Made by a program: the position numbers and the translations under genes. Below, one piece after another: positions 14,124 to 21,553 of a stretch of DNA of 21,553 bases; the first letter of the stretch is position 1; each line of letters starts with the position of its first letter. The notes beneath the pieces were generated by a model. The model did not search any database, was not told the DNA's origin, and worked only from the letters and a program-made list of their open reading frames with translations. Origin of the DNA: a virus; the IMG/VR virus record IMGVR_UViG_3300028883_000147, positions 1 through 21,553 of that record; one strand, given 5' to 3'.

Positions 14124-14260
14124 AACTCGGCCTTTTTCTTTGGGGTAAATTGAAGTTTTTCACGTTTGCCGGTCGAATTTCGTACCGAAAATACTGGCCG
14201 AGTTTTCGTACCAGAAGTATCCCTTGATTTTAGCAAGATTTTCCATTATAGCCAAATAAT
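14124..14260 (-). promoter_or_regulatory. Structured intergenic region upstream of the capsid gene
   Basis: This is the longest gene-free gap in the window (137 bases). It contains a perfect 9-bp inverted repeat, AACTCGGCC at 14124-14132 and GGCCGAGTT at 14196-14204; a small hairpin TTTCG-TAC-CGAAA at 14178-14190; and two copies of GGTACGAAA reading on the - strand. A TATAAT hexamer occurs on the - strand at 14250-14245, but no good -35 box stands 16-18 bases upstream, so a promoter is only possible. It probably sets capsid expression level. No small protein fits here. Confidence 0.4.
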
Positions 14261-15127
14261 TTACAGGAGAGCCGCTAGCCTACGCCGATTTCTGTCTCTC
14301 TTGGCTTTAAGACGCTCTAATTTCTCTTCGATGACCTCGTCCAAACTGGCGATTCTGTCGATCATCCCTCTTTCTTTCGCTTCTCCTGCGAGGAAGCTTC
14401 TCCCCTGCCCGAAGTTGGCTTCGACTTTAGCGGCGTCGATTCCTCGACCCCTCGCGACAGCGGAAATGAACTGGGCGTAGAACTCGTCCACGATTCCCTG
14501 CATGTGCTCTTTGTACTCGTCCGAAGGCTTCTCGTACCCTTCCGATTTGTACTTGCCTGCTTTAATGTAAGTGACGTTCGCCTCTTCTTCGCTGTCGTCT
14601 ACGACAGGCAAGATCACCCCGATAGAGCCGGTGTACCCGCTCTCGGTTGAAACAATCTCACTTGCTTGCGAGGCGAGGAAGTATGCCGCTGAATGGGCAT
14701 TGGCATTGACGACCGCAGTAACAGGTTTGACTTGCCGTAGGTCATAAATCGCTTTAGCCGCTTCTGGTAGACCGAAGACTGATCCACCTTGAGAGTCCAC
14801 GTCCATGATGACTTCAGAGATATCCTCGTCCGCCGCAAGGGCTTTCGCAGCTTCCCGAATCTCCATTGATGACATCCCACCTGACGAAAAGATGGAAGGT
14901 CTGTGGCTGAGTGTCCCGTAGATTCCCATCAACCCGAGCTTCCCGCTTCGAGCAGACAACTTGGATCGTCTCTCTTCTGCCTCGGCTTTGATCCGCTCCT
15001 TCATTTCTGCGGGAACGTCCACTCCTTTTTCCTTCGCCAGAAGCACGCCGACGATGGTACTCAATTTAGCTTCTGTGATTGCCCAAGGTTGAGCACAAAG
15101 TTCTTGGGCGATGTAGTTGTATTTCAT
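14261..15127 (-). CDS. S49 (SppA-like) prohead protease
   Basis: This 288 aa serine protease probably matures the capsid. It carries the S49 pattern: IMDVDSQGGSVFGLPEAA (about 107-124), the nucleophile context HSAAYFLAS with S146, GYTGSIGV (about 164-171), and the lysine region YIKAGKYKSEG, where K192 or K194 would be the catalytic lysine. A basic, helical C-terminus follows (LERLKAKRDRNRRR). The start overlaps the portal stop by ATGA. Cleaving the capsid delta domain is the expected job; S49-type proteases are found at this place in lambda (gpC) and many siphoviruses, where the HK97 type uses an unrelated U35 protease. No separate scaffold gene is visible, so the coiled coil of the capsid protein may serve that role. 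Confidence 0.88.
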   Translation of the reverse strand: MKYNYIAQELCAQPWAITEAKLSTIVGVLLAKEKGVDVPAEMKERIKAEAEERRSKLSARSGKLGLMGIYGTLSHRPSIFSSGGMSSMEIREAAKALAADEDISEVIMDVDSQGGSVFGLPEAAKAIYDLRQVKPVTAVVNANAHSAAYFLASQASEIVSTESGYTGSIGVILPVVDDSEEEANVTYIKAGKYKSEGYEKPSDEYKEHMQGIVDEFYAQFISAVARGRGIDAAKVEANFGQGRSFLAGEAKERGMIDRIASLDEVIEEKLERLKAKRDRNRRRLAALL

Positions 15128-16689
15128 CTGATTACCTTTTTTAGTTCAGTGGAAACGGTTTCGTAAATGTTCTCTTTGCGTTCGTGAATCCATTGTTCAA
15201 CGTCTTCGGCTTGGGAGATCGACTTCATCGCCCCGGCAGTTAGCCTCTGGACCGCTGCGGACCTGTCCGCATCTTGAACTCCTGTGACTTCACAGAAAGT
15301 ATTTATTCTCGCGTCTGTCCAGGTTGCATGGTTTGTGTACCACTCTGCTGCCCACTCTTTGAACTTCTCTGGGTCTTGTGAAGCTCCGCTCATTCGCTTC
15401 TCTAGTTGAGCCTCTTCTCTACGGGCGATAGAGATTGCAAGGTCTTCCGCGAAAGCGTATGCAACCGCTTCCCCTTCACCTTCAGGTTCAGGAGGAGCTT
15501 CTTTGTTCACTGGGTTAATCGAAGGGTTCTCATACTTCCCTCCCTCACCGTCTGCTCGAGGGTTCATGCTCTCGAACGCTCGAACTTCATCGGGTGAAAT
15601 CCATTGGTTCTGGATCGCGGAGGCGTACGCTTCGTATCTGGACTTTGTGTCTCCTCGCAAGAGACCTTCAGTCAAGAATTCCACGTAGAACTTGTCTTGG
15701 TATAGCAAGTCTCTCTTCATCGCCTTCTCGACTCGAACGAGCCAAGGTCGAAGTGTGTGGGTCACGAACTGAATTGACATATGTTCGATGTTATTGAACG
15801 TCGCTCTCTCCAAGCTTTGCACCATGTGCAAGGGGACTCGGAAGATTCGACAAATCTCTTCGACTTGGAATTTCCGAGTCTCCAAGAACTGAGCATCCTC
15901 TGGGGTCACGGAAAGTTGCTTCCAAGCCATCCCTTCCTCTAGGACTAAAGGCTTATGGAACCTGCCTCCGTGGATGTCGTTGATTTGGTTTCGAAGCCTA
16001 TCAATAGCGGTGTCGCTGAGGTTATGCGGGTGTTGCAAAACGCCACTGGGTCTCAACCCGTTCTCGAAGAGTTGCAGTCCCATCTGCTCCGCACCCATTG
16101 AGATTCCGAGGGAGTCTCTGGCGTAGCTCAAAACTGAGGTTCCCCACATTCCATCGAGAGACATACCCATGATGTGCATAACCTCATGGGAGTCCAGGGT
16201 CTCATCGTCATCAAGATAGAACCGCTTTCTGCCATCAGACAGTAGCTTAACTTTCTTAACTCTCAGGGGGTTAATTGGGATCAACTCTCCGACAGGTCCA
16301 TTAGAGTTCCCTTTTATCCTGTGCAGACTGTTACCGTTCAACAGAAGATAGTTGAACATCTGATCGTAGAACTCCACTGAAGTTTGCCACCTGTTCGGAG
16401 TGTCGTGGATCACGGAGTGAAGATAGGAGTCGCTCGCCCGTTCTTTAGTTCCGTCTTTGTTTCGTTTATACAGGTTGACCGGGAGAGTCGACCCTGACTC
16501 CGCGATAACTCTGACACAAGCCAGGACCGAAGAAATGTTCAAAGCGTACTCAGGTGTGATCCGAGGCTTGCCGTTAGCAGAGTCAATCAGACTGGTGTAC
16601 CAGAAAGGGTGTGCGGGGTTAGGCTGACCACCTTCCATGTGACCACCATGCATACCGAACATACTTTTAATAGATTGAAGGATGTTCAT
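15124..16689 (-). CDS. Portal protein
   Basis: This 521 aa protein is the dodecameric DNA gate of the head. It matches the HK97-type phage portal family (PF04860 pattern): SSVLACVRVIAESGSTLPV near residue 53, the VEFYDQMFNYLLLNGNSL block (about 105-122), EVMHIMGMSLDGMWGTSVL, and FRVPLHMVQSLERATFNN with the following helix that forms the stem. Beyond about residue 395 a Pro/Glu-rich linker (EAPPEPEGEGEAV) leads into an extra helical domain of about 110 residues (IARREEAQLEKR...AAEWYTNHATW). The ATG at 16689 overlaps the terminase stop by ATGA and the gene ends in ATGA with the protease, so packaging and head genes are translated in series. Confidence 0.93.
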   Translation of the reverse strand: MNILQSIKSMFGMHGGHMEGGQPNPAHPFWYTSLIDSANGKPRITPEYALNISSVLACVRVIAESGSTLPVNLYKRNKDGTKERASDSYLHSVIHDTPNRWQTSVEFYDQMFNYLLLNGNSLHRIKGNSNGPVGELIPINPLRVKKVKLLSDGRKRFYLDDDETLDSHEVMHIMGMSLDGMWGTSVLSYARDSLGISMGAEQMGLQLFENGLRPSGVLQHPHNLSDTAIDRLRNQINDIHGGRFHKPLVLEEGMAWKQLSVTPEDAQFLETRKFQVEEICRIFRVPLHMVQSLERATFNNIEHMSIQFVTHTLRPWLVRVEKAMKRDLLYQDKFYVEFLTEGLLRGDTKSRYEAYASAIQNQWISPDEVRAFESMNPRADGEGGKYENPSINPVNKEAPPEPEGEGEAVAYAFAEDLAISIARREEAQLEKRMSGASQDPEKFKEWAAEWYTNHATWTDARINTFCEVTGVQDADRSAAVQRLTAGAMKSISQAEDVEQWIHERKENIYETVSTELKKVIR

Positions 16690-18515
16690 AGAGTTAATAA
16701 TCCTCTTGTTTCATAGACGCTATGTTGAGGTCTGTACTCGTTGTCGATCAACAAAGCCAGTCCGGTAACTGCTGCGACAGGACCGTCGATCTTACGAACC
16801 CTCGCCTGCCCTTCGTCTGCTTTTAGCAGACGCTTTCTCCCGGCAGTATCTTTAACGTGGATGTTCCCCATCATCCAGTCGAATACTTTGTTGCCAGGAT
16901 GCTTAATTCTGCTCTCAATTGCTAACGCTTCGAATTCCGTAATGGGCTCGAAGAGTGCAGTCCCTTGATTCACCGAGACTCTCTCTACCCCGAATCCTTT
17001 ACTCAATTCGCCTCCGTCTGTCGAAGATGCCCCTTGCTCAATGATCTGAGTAACGGATTCCGCTTTGTGAGGATCATATGCTAAGTATCCAATGTCACAA
17101 TGTTCGTTTATCCGCCCGAAGGTATCGTAAATCGCTCCAACTGAAATGACATCTCCGGGACTTACTATCAAATCCCCTGACTCTCTCCAGTCCGCGAAAG
17201 GGGCTAGGTCGGAGTTCTTTTCGATGTACGCTTCGGGGGCGATTACAAAAGGCCATAAGAGCAACTCACTAATGCCGTGTTCCCCGTAGGTAGGGAACAT
17301 ACATACGAACGCTGTAAAATCTCTTTTATCTGACTTGTCGAATCCTACGACACAGTATTTTCCTCGGAGCGACTCCCAAGTTAAATTTGGATCGTAGTTC
17401 TGTTTCCATACTCCTGAAGGTAACCAAGGACTTGAACTCTCCTGCCATAAATTCAAACGGTACATCAGGAAATCGAGTTGCTCCCCGATCTTCCTCCCTG
17501 ATGTGGTCCAGTCGTTAATGAATTCGGCAGGCTGAATCGTGTGTCCCCAAGCGGGATTGATCTTCCTGCCGATTTCACAGATGTTATCCGGTGTCAAGTC
17601 CGAAAACTTAATTGTAGCATCTGCGGCGTATGCTTGATACATGAATTGGTAATCTTCGACCTCTCCTCTGGCAACCGCTGCTCCGTAGTCGAATTGCTCT
17701 TTACCGTATCCGTCAGGGTCTGTTCCTGCGGTCGATACCTCTAGCTGAATTGGTTCTTTCCGACTGATACCCGCCCTCTTCATACGTCGCATGAATGCCC
17801 TGTCCACAACGTGCGTTTCATCGACTAGGACTGAGCCGTTAAATCCTTCCTTCGACTTCTGCGACCGCTCGTTCGAGGACGAGAAGGGTTTCATTATCGA
17901 GGCTGAAGGTATGTGGGTCAGCTTCATTTCGTTTAAGTTGACGGTGCATTCCGCTTGTAACTCGGGGGACTGGCCCACCATCTGAAGTATGTGCTGTCCC
18001 GCGATGTCTCTAGCTTGCCCACCGTCTTTCGCACACAGAGCGACCTTCTGCCCCGGTTCGCCGTCCCCGCAAGTCAGATAGAGTCCAATAGCTGCGAGAG
18101 TAGGAGACTTCTTGTTCTTTTTCGGAACCCACCAACTCGCTCTGCGGAAACGTCGTACCCACTGCTCTTCGCCTCTCCACTCCGTGAGCGTAACCCAGCC
18201 GAACAGCCGCATAACACATTCGTACTGCCAGTCCGTGGGAACTCCCTTCTTCACTCCGTCGACATAGTGGTCGTGCCGCTGCATCGCAAGCTTTGCGTCG
18301 AACGTATCTGGGATAGGCCAACATCCGATTTGATCGTCGTGCCTCCCTCGCAGGATCAAAGGTGTTCCTGCATAGTCCCCTTCGTAAAGCATACAGTTCC
18401 GCTCAATCCACCAAACTGCATACGCCCCCCTGAGAGCATTGAATTTGCATCCTTTGCTCACAGCGAGTTCGTCGGATGCGTCTCGCATCCAAAGCTTAGT
18501 GGAGTCTGCTTTCAT
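16686..18515 (-). CDS. terL: Terminase large subunit
   Basis: This is the 609 aa packaging motor and nuclease. The ATPase half has the Walker A-like VPKKNKKSPTLA (130-141) after SWW, and Walker B SVLVDETH (228-235). The nuclease half has VVGFDKSDKRDF (D393, D399), GYLAYDPHKAE (D481) and a terminal acidic residue in RKIDGPVAA (D577), as expected for an RNase H-like metal site. Family: Terminase_1/HK97 gp2 type. The Walker A motif has KK where GK is usual (PKKNKKS), so it is slightly atypical, but the family tolerates change there. The gene starts by ATGA overlap with TerS and precedes the portal, the standard order. HNH, TerS and TerL being adjacent suggests cos-type packaging. Confidence 0.95.
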   Translation of the reverse strand: MKADSTKLWMRDASDELAVSKGCKFNALRGAYAVWWIERNCMLYEGDYAGTPLILRGRHDDQIGCWPIPDTFDAKLAMQRHDHYVDGVKKGVPTDWQYECVMRLFGWVTLTEWRGEEQWVRRFRRASWWVPKKNKKSPTLAAIGLYLTCGDGEPGQKVALCAKDGGQARDIAGQHILQMVGQSPELQAECTVNLNEMKLTHIPSASIMKPFSSSNERSQKSKEGFNGSVLVDETHVVDRAFMRRMKRAGISRKEPIQLEVSTAGTDPDGYGKEQFDYGAAVARGEVEDYQFMYQAYAADATIKFSDLTPDNICEIGRKINPAWGHTIQPAEFINDWTTSGRKIGEQLDFLMYRLNLWQESSSPWLPSGVWKQNYDPNLTWESLRGKYCVVGFDKSDKRDFTAFVCMFPTYGEHGISELLLWPFVIAPEAYIEKNSDLAPFADWRESGDLIVSPGDVISVGAIYDTFGRINEHCDIGYLAYDPHKAESVTQIIEQGASSTDGGELSKGFGVERVSVNQGTALFEPITEFEALAIESRIKHPGNKVFDWMMGNIHVKDTAGRKRLLKADEGQARVRKIDGPVAAVTGLALLIDNEYRPQHSVYETRGLLTL

Positions 18516-18874
18516 AATCCTGCGGGTCTACTAGAAACCTTATTCGTCTTCTTGACTGCGTCCTTAACTTGAGACCATCCGAGTTGCTTCCCGAACTTCT
18601 CCAGTCTCTTAATCGCTGCTGACTTTCGCGAGACTGAAGGGTGAGCATAATGTCCACCTTTCTCCGATACGCAGGTCGAGCTTCCGTGGGCTTTCAGTTC
18701 GTCGATAGCCTCTCTGAAGTCTTCCCACGCTTCGCAATAAAGTCTCAGAACATCAATGTTAGCCTCTGACAGTTCCCCCATTTCAACTAAGCGACTTCCG
18801 ACCTCGGACCACTTAGCCAACCCATAGTTTGTCAAGTAATCTGGTGGCGGGGGTAAGCTTTCATATACATTCAT
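18512..18874 (-). CDS. terS: Terminase small subunit (P27 family)
   Basis: I chose ATG at 18874, giving 120 aa starting MNVYESLPPPPDYLTNYG, because it overlaps the HNH stop by ATGA; a start at 18928 would read 55 bases into the HNH gene. The pattern PPPDYL...AKWSEVGSRLVEMGELSEANIDVLRLYCEAW, followed by the helix DFREAIDELKAHG and a Ser/Lys-rich block HPSVSRKSAAIKRLEKFGKQLG, fits P27-type small terminases. It should bind the packaging site (cos or pac) and load TerL. The site itself is not identifiable here. Confidence 0.85.
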   Translation of the reverse strand: MNVYESLPPPPDYLTNYGLAKWSEVGSRLVEMGELSEANIDVLRLYCEAWEDFREAIDELKAHGSSTCVSEKGGHYAHPSVSRKSAAIKRLEKFGKQLGWSQVKDAVKKTNKVSSRPAGL

Positions 18875-19206
18875 CTTCCGTATCCTCCCATGTCTTGAAC
18901 AGTCTTCTTGCTGTGATGTGGTTTGCACATAGTCTGTAAGTTGTCCTCATCGAAGAAAACCTCTGGTCTACCTCGGTGAGGGGTTATGTGATCCACAATC
19001 GCCACTTTAGGTATACATTCTAAAGTCGGCTTTCCTTCCTTTCTGCACTCGACGCAAAACGGATGTTTAGCCAAGTGTTTTAATCTCAGCCCATGTTTGC
19101 CCTTCCACTGTGCGGTATTGTAGAGAGGGTGTCCAGGTTTACTGGTCCCTCTCTTGCGGTGCAGGCTTCTCGCCTTCGATCCGTGTGTCCTCGCTGCTTT
19201 AGGCAT
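18871..19206 (-). CDS. HNH endonuclease (terminase-associated)
   Basis: This 111 aa protein has an HNH/zinc-type nuclease signature: CVEC (C51, C54), VDHITPH (D72, H73 and H77), an asparagine in DEDNLQTMC (N89), and CKPHH (C94, H97, H98). The N-terminus is basic (RSLHRKRG). HNH genes directly before terS are known in HK97-like phages, where gp74 is needed with the terminase for cos cleavage. It begins eight bases inside the end of the tail-fibre gene (ATGCCTAA) and ends in ATGA with terS. A homing endonuclease is less likely because the gene is coupled on both sides to packaging genes. Confidence 0.9.
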   Translation of the reverse strand: MPKAARTHGSKARSLHRKRGTSKPGHPLYNTAQWKGKHGLRLKHLAKHPFCVECRKEGKPTLECIPKVAIVDHITPHRGRPEVFFDEDNLQTMCKPHHSKKTVQDMGGYGR

Positions 19207-20917
19207 CTTGGTCCGCTGCCTCCAATACTCTGATGTTTCCTCGGGCTAACACTCGGTCCCCATCTGCGGTGTCTCTCAACGCCCACCGAAGAACCCCTGC
19301 TGTCGCAGTCACTGCCGCAGAGTTCGTAAACGTGACCTGATTGTTGCCGGCTCCTCCTACTGAGATGCTTCCCGAGCTAATGACCTGTACGTCAGTGTGT
19401 CCTGACCGTCCTCTGTCGATAACTATCTGTAGGGTCTTAGCTGAGACATCAAGTGCCGCCCCTGAAGAGTCTGTAATTGCAATCGTAGTCGCAATCGTCT
19501 CCCCTATAAAGTAGGCGATGTCCGTTCCATTCACCCTCGTTATCTCAGATGCACTGAGAGGGGTTATGATCGCGTCTCCTGTTACTGATCCAGTTATCCA
19601 TCCTGCATCACCACGGTCTCTGATTGCTTCCTGCGAGTCCGTAGTGTTATTGAAGCTCGCCCCTGCTGTCGTAGCGTTGACTTCTGTTAGAGTGGAAGCG
19701 TCTGCGGTTTTACCTGCGATGATTCCAAGCCATGATGCGAGTCGCGTGATGCCAGAGAACCAATATCCGAACGATCCAACAGAGACATGCCCTGACATCG
19801 CCTCGTCCCACACAGCGTCCGCCACTGCTCCTGCCGTTGGGGCAGAAGCGTTTGACAATGACTCCGCTGTACTGCCAACCGTTCCTGAATGATCTGCAAT
19901 CGCTTCAGTCCAAACGGCATCTGCGACCTGTGCCGCTGTCGGTGCTGTCCCTGCCTCAATCGCTGCAATGTCCGCTGAAACGCTTGCACCCGCTGGAGCA
20001 CCAAGCCTTGCATAACTGTCACCAGTCTGCACCGTGTGACCAGTGAGCGCATTGACAGTGCCAATCGTCACCCCGCTTTGATCTGCCGCAAGGCTGACGG
20101 TATCTGTTGAAGCATCAAAGTACGCACTTGACAACAGCGTCCTTGCGTTGAACTCCGACACCGTTGGAATATCGCCAAGTTGAGTATCAAGATTCGCAGA
20201 AGCCAGCCCGACCGCTGCCCGAACACCCGACGCATCAAGACCGCCACCGCCGCTAAGTGCATTGGCATCGACCTGATTGGCAACTGTGAACACGAACTGA
20301 TCCGTCTTCGCCTTGATTGCATCAACATTCGAATCGACAGTTGCGAGTCCTGCCGAGGTAGCAAGGCCGGTTCCGTCGATGTCATTCAGAGCATCAAGAG
20401 TTGTCTTAGTCCCTGAGATTGAATACCCAGTTTTGTCGTTGTTGGTTCCAACTGTGACTAGACCACTTGAAAGGCTTAACTGCCCTGTGCCTGTCCCTGA
20501 CGACAGCAGAACGCTTGCCCCGATGTCGCGAGCGGTTTGTGATGTCCCGCCAAGTTGCACCGTATTAACTGGGGTCTCCAGTTTCAGCCTGATTGCCTTA
20601 TCTAGTGTTCCTGTTGCCTGTAAACTAACCGTGACCGCTGCAACGCCAGTTGAAATTGCTGCATTAGGCAGGTGCAGTTGATACAGCCCCTTTTGGTTGG
20701 TTGCATCAACTTCCGCCCACTTGCCGGACGAGTACGCATCTCCTGCCGTTCCGCTAGCGAGTGTGATGGCAACCCTCGTTCCGCCTTCACGGACATACGA
20801 CGCTGTGACATCGCCAAACGCAAGTCCAGTCTTACCGCCACCAGTAGTCGAGTCGCGAAGCATGACTTCAATGATCTTCGAAGTGGTTCCGCCAGTGAGT
20901 GATTCATCAAACGCCAT
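19199..20917 (-). CDS. Tail-fibre-like structural protein
   Basis: This 572 aa protein is low in charge and rich in Ala, Thr, Ser, Gly and Val. Its N-terminal portion (about 1-115: IIEVMLRDSTTGGGKTGL, then AEVDATNQKGLYQLHLPN) is a pattern I recall from phage fibre and tail proteins. Two copies of the repeat ADAVWxEA occur at about 328-335 and 362-369, spaced by about 34 residues. The C-terminal part has a beta-sandwich-like pattern (AKTLQIVIDRG and TFTNSAAVTATAGVLRWAL). No enzyme motif is seen. GAGGA nine bases upstream supports the ATG. A fibre, baseplate or head-fibre role is inferred. Its place before HNH and terS is away from the other tail genes. Confidence 0.6.
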   Translation of the reverse strand: MAFDESLTGGTTSKIIEVMLRDSTTGGGKTGLAFGDVTASYVREGGTRVAITLASGTAGDAYSSGKWAEVDATNQKGLYQLHLPNAAISTGVAAVTVSLQATGTLDKAIRLKLETPVNTVQLGGTSQTARDIGASVLLSSGTGTGQLSLSSGLVTVGTNNDKTGYSISGTKTTLDALNDIDGTGLATSAGLATVDSNVDAIKAKTDQFVFTVANQVDANALSGGGGLDASGVRAAVGLASANLDTQLGDIPTVSEFNARTLLSSAYFDASTDTVSLAADQSGVTIGTVNALTGHTVQTGDSYARLGAPAGASVSADIAAIEAGTAPTAAQVADAVWTEAIADHSGTVGSTAESLSNASAPTAGAVADAVWDEAMSGHVSVGSFGYWFSGITRLASWLGIIAGKTADASTLTEVNATTAGASFNNTTDSQEAIRDRGDAGWITGSVTGDAIITPLSASEITRVNGTDIAYFIGETIATTIAITDSSGAALDVSAKTLQIVIDRGRSGHTDVQVISSGSISVGGAGNNQVTFTNSAAVTATAGVLRWALRDTADGDRVLARGNIRVLEAADQDA

Positions 20918-20919
20918 TA

Positions 20920-21553
20920 TTAGTCATCCTCGATAACGATTACTGTTGATCCGCCACCGCTACTTGCAGGTGCTACCGCCCCTTTTGCCGCATTTACTCG
21001 AATTCCGTTCACGGTCGATGTACGCTGAGGAGATAATACATTCCCGGTGTCTACTGGCGTAAAGTCACCGTTTGCAGCATCAGTGAATGGTGACTCCGAT
21101 AGCGTCTCGTTTGTACTGCCACCCTGTACAACGAAATCATCCTTCACGTAGTATGCGGTATCGCAGTTGTAAACTGCGTTGTCATAAACTGAGATATTGT
21201 AGGCCGATGAGTATGCTCCCGCCGACAGTTCTATGCCGTGACCTCCAGTACCAGAAAACCCTTCGACAAGATTGGAGTAAATCCTGTTGTTGATCTCGGC
21301 TCCAGTGTTTAAGTAAATGCCACCGCCTGTTCCGCCGTTGCTATAGATGGAATTGTTCGCAACACGCTGATTGTAGCCCAAGATGCTTATCCCGGTTGCC
21401 GCTCCAGTGCCCATTTTGACGATGTTATTCCTTACTGTTAAGGAGTTGGACCCACACCTTATTCCGATGCCAGTAGAGCTATCCGCCATTTCAATGACAT
21501 TACATGAAATCTCATTTCCACCCGCCGTATTATTTATCCCATTAGCACTTCCA
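20920..21553 (-). CDS. Beta-helix repeat protein, N-terminus cut by window edge
   Basis: The frame is open through the right edge; residues upstream of the internal ATG at 21489 continue the same repeat, so the true start is outside. Repeats have the NxI/L...N spacing of right-handed parallel beta-helices (GNEISCNVIE, LTVRNNIVKMGTG, RVANNSIYSNGG, YNISVYDNAVYNC), each about 20-25 residues, and end in a region with SPFTDAANGDFTP, a sequence pattern seen in beta-helix surface and lyase-like proteins. The C-terminus is Ala/Gly/Ser-rich and ends VIVIEDD. Such proteins often form fibres, spikes or polysaccharide depolymerases; no catalytic residues can be assigned here. TAA lies two bases before the next ATG, so the two fibre-like genes are read together. 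Confidence 0.7.
   Translation of the reverse strand, partial: GSANGINNTAGGNEISCNVIEMADSSTGIGIRCGSNSLTVRNNIVKMGTGAATGISILGYNQRVANNSIYSNGGTGGGIYLNTGAEINNRIYSNLVEGFSGTGGHGIELSAGAYSSAYNISVYDNAVYNCDTAYYVKDDFVVQGGSTNETLSESPFTDAANGDFTPVDTGNVLSPQRTSTVNGIRVNAAKGAVAPASSGGGSTVIVIEDD

Noticed and set aside
14245-14250. Confident sigma70 promoter before the capsid gene
   Set aside because: TATAAT is present but the region 16-18 bases upstream (GCTCTC or GGCTCT) does not resemble TTGACA, and there is no TGn extension.
17991-18572. 193-codon + strand frame opposite terL
   Set aside because: It is antisense to the terminase ATPase region and crosses into terS; no plausible protein pattern.
18871-19206. Selfish homing endonuclease
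   Set aside because: The HNH gene is tightly coupled to terS and lies where packaging HNH proteins are found, so a packaging role fits better.

Overview
The window is the interior of a tailed double-stranded DNA bacteriophage genome (Caudoviricetes, siphovirus-type, HK97-like head genes), or of a prophage of that type. The basis is an almost unbroken set of packaging, head and tail genes in canonical order. No bacterial housekeeping gene, integrase, lysis gene, tRNA, rRNA, IS element or CRISPR array is visible. Shine-Dalgarno-like sites (AGGAG, GGAG, AGAGG) precede many starts, so the host is a bacterium, but I cannot name it. Both edges cut through genes.

Layout. On the + strand at the left lie three genes: a primase-polymerase/RecA-fold helicase open to the left edge (2-1816), a dNMP-kinase-like P-loop protein (1818-2327), and an AT-richer gene (2366-3283) that I recognise as a TET-associated glycosyltransferase (TAGT), an enzyme family that glycosylates hydroxymethylcytosine in phage DNA. 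Everything from 3295 to the right edge is on the - strand and meets the + strand genes head-on across an 11-base gap. Read in the direction of transcription (right to left), the - strand carries: a beta-helix protein (cut by the right edge), a tail-fibre-like protein, HNH endonuclease, TerS, TerL, portal, S49 prohead protease, HK97-fold major capsid protein, a possible decoration protein, a small head protein, a gp6-like connector, a head-closure protein, an HK97 gp10-like protein, a tail terminator, the tail tube protein, an unknown protein, the tail assembly chaperone with a -1 frameshift product (G and GT), the tape measure, four tail-tip or adsorption-type proteins including a beta-propeller, and a metallophosphoesterase.

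How the genes work together. HNH, TerS and TerL cut and pump DNA through the portal. The protease matures a capsid built from a coiled-coil-bearing capsid protein. Connectors join the head to a tail whose length is set by a short (528 aa) tape measure assisted by G/GT. The distal proteins probably make the tip and fibres. Most head genes are chained by 4-base ATGA overlaps, so they are probably translationally coupled on one long message.

Most notable items: (1) a canonical slippery heptamer GGGAAAG at 9066-9060 (- strand), exactly in phase and followed by a 73-codon open -1 frame ending two bases before the tape measure start; (2) the TAGT gene, which predicts glycosylated DNA although no TET/JBP dioxygenase or cytosine methyltransferase lies in this window; (3) a GC-rich hairpin directly after the capsid gene, and a structured 137-base gap before it. 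Several starts were moved inward from the longest possible ORF to agree with ribosome binding sites and stop/start overlaps.
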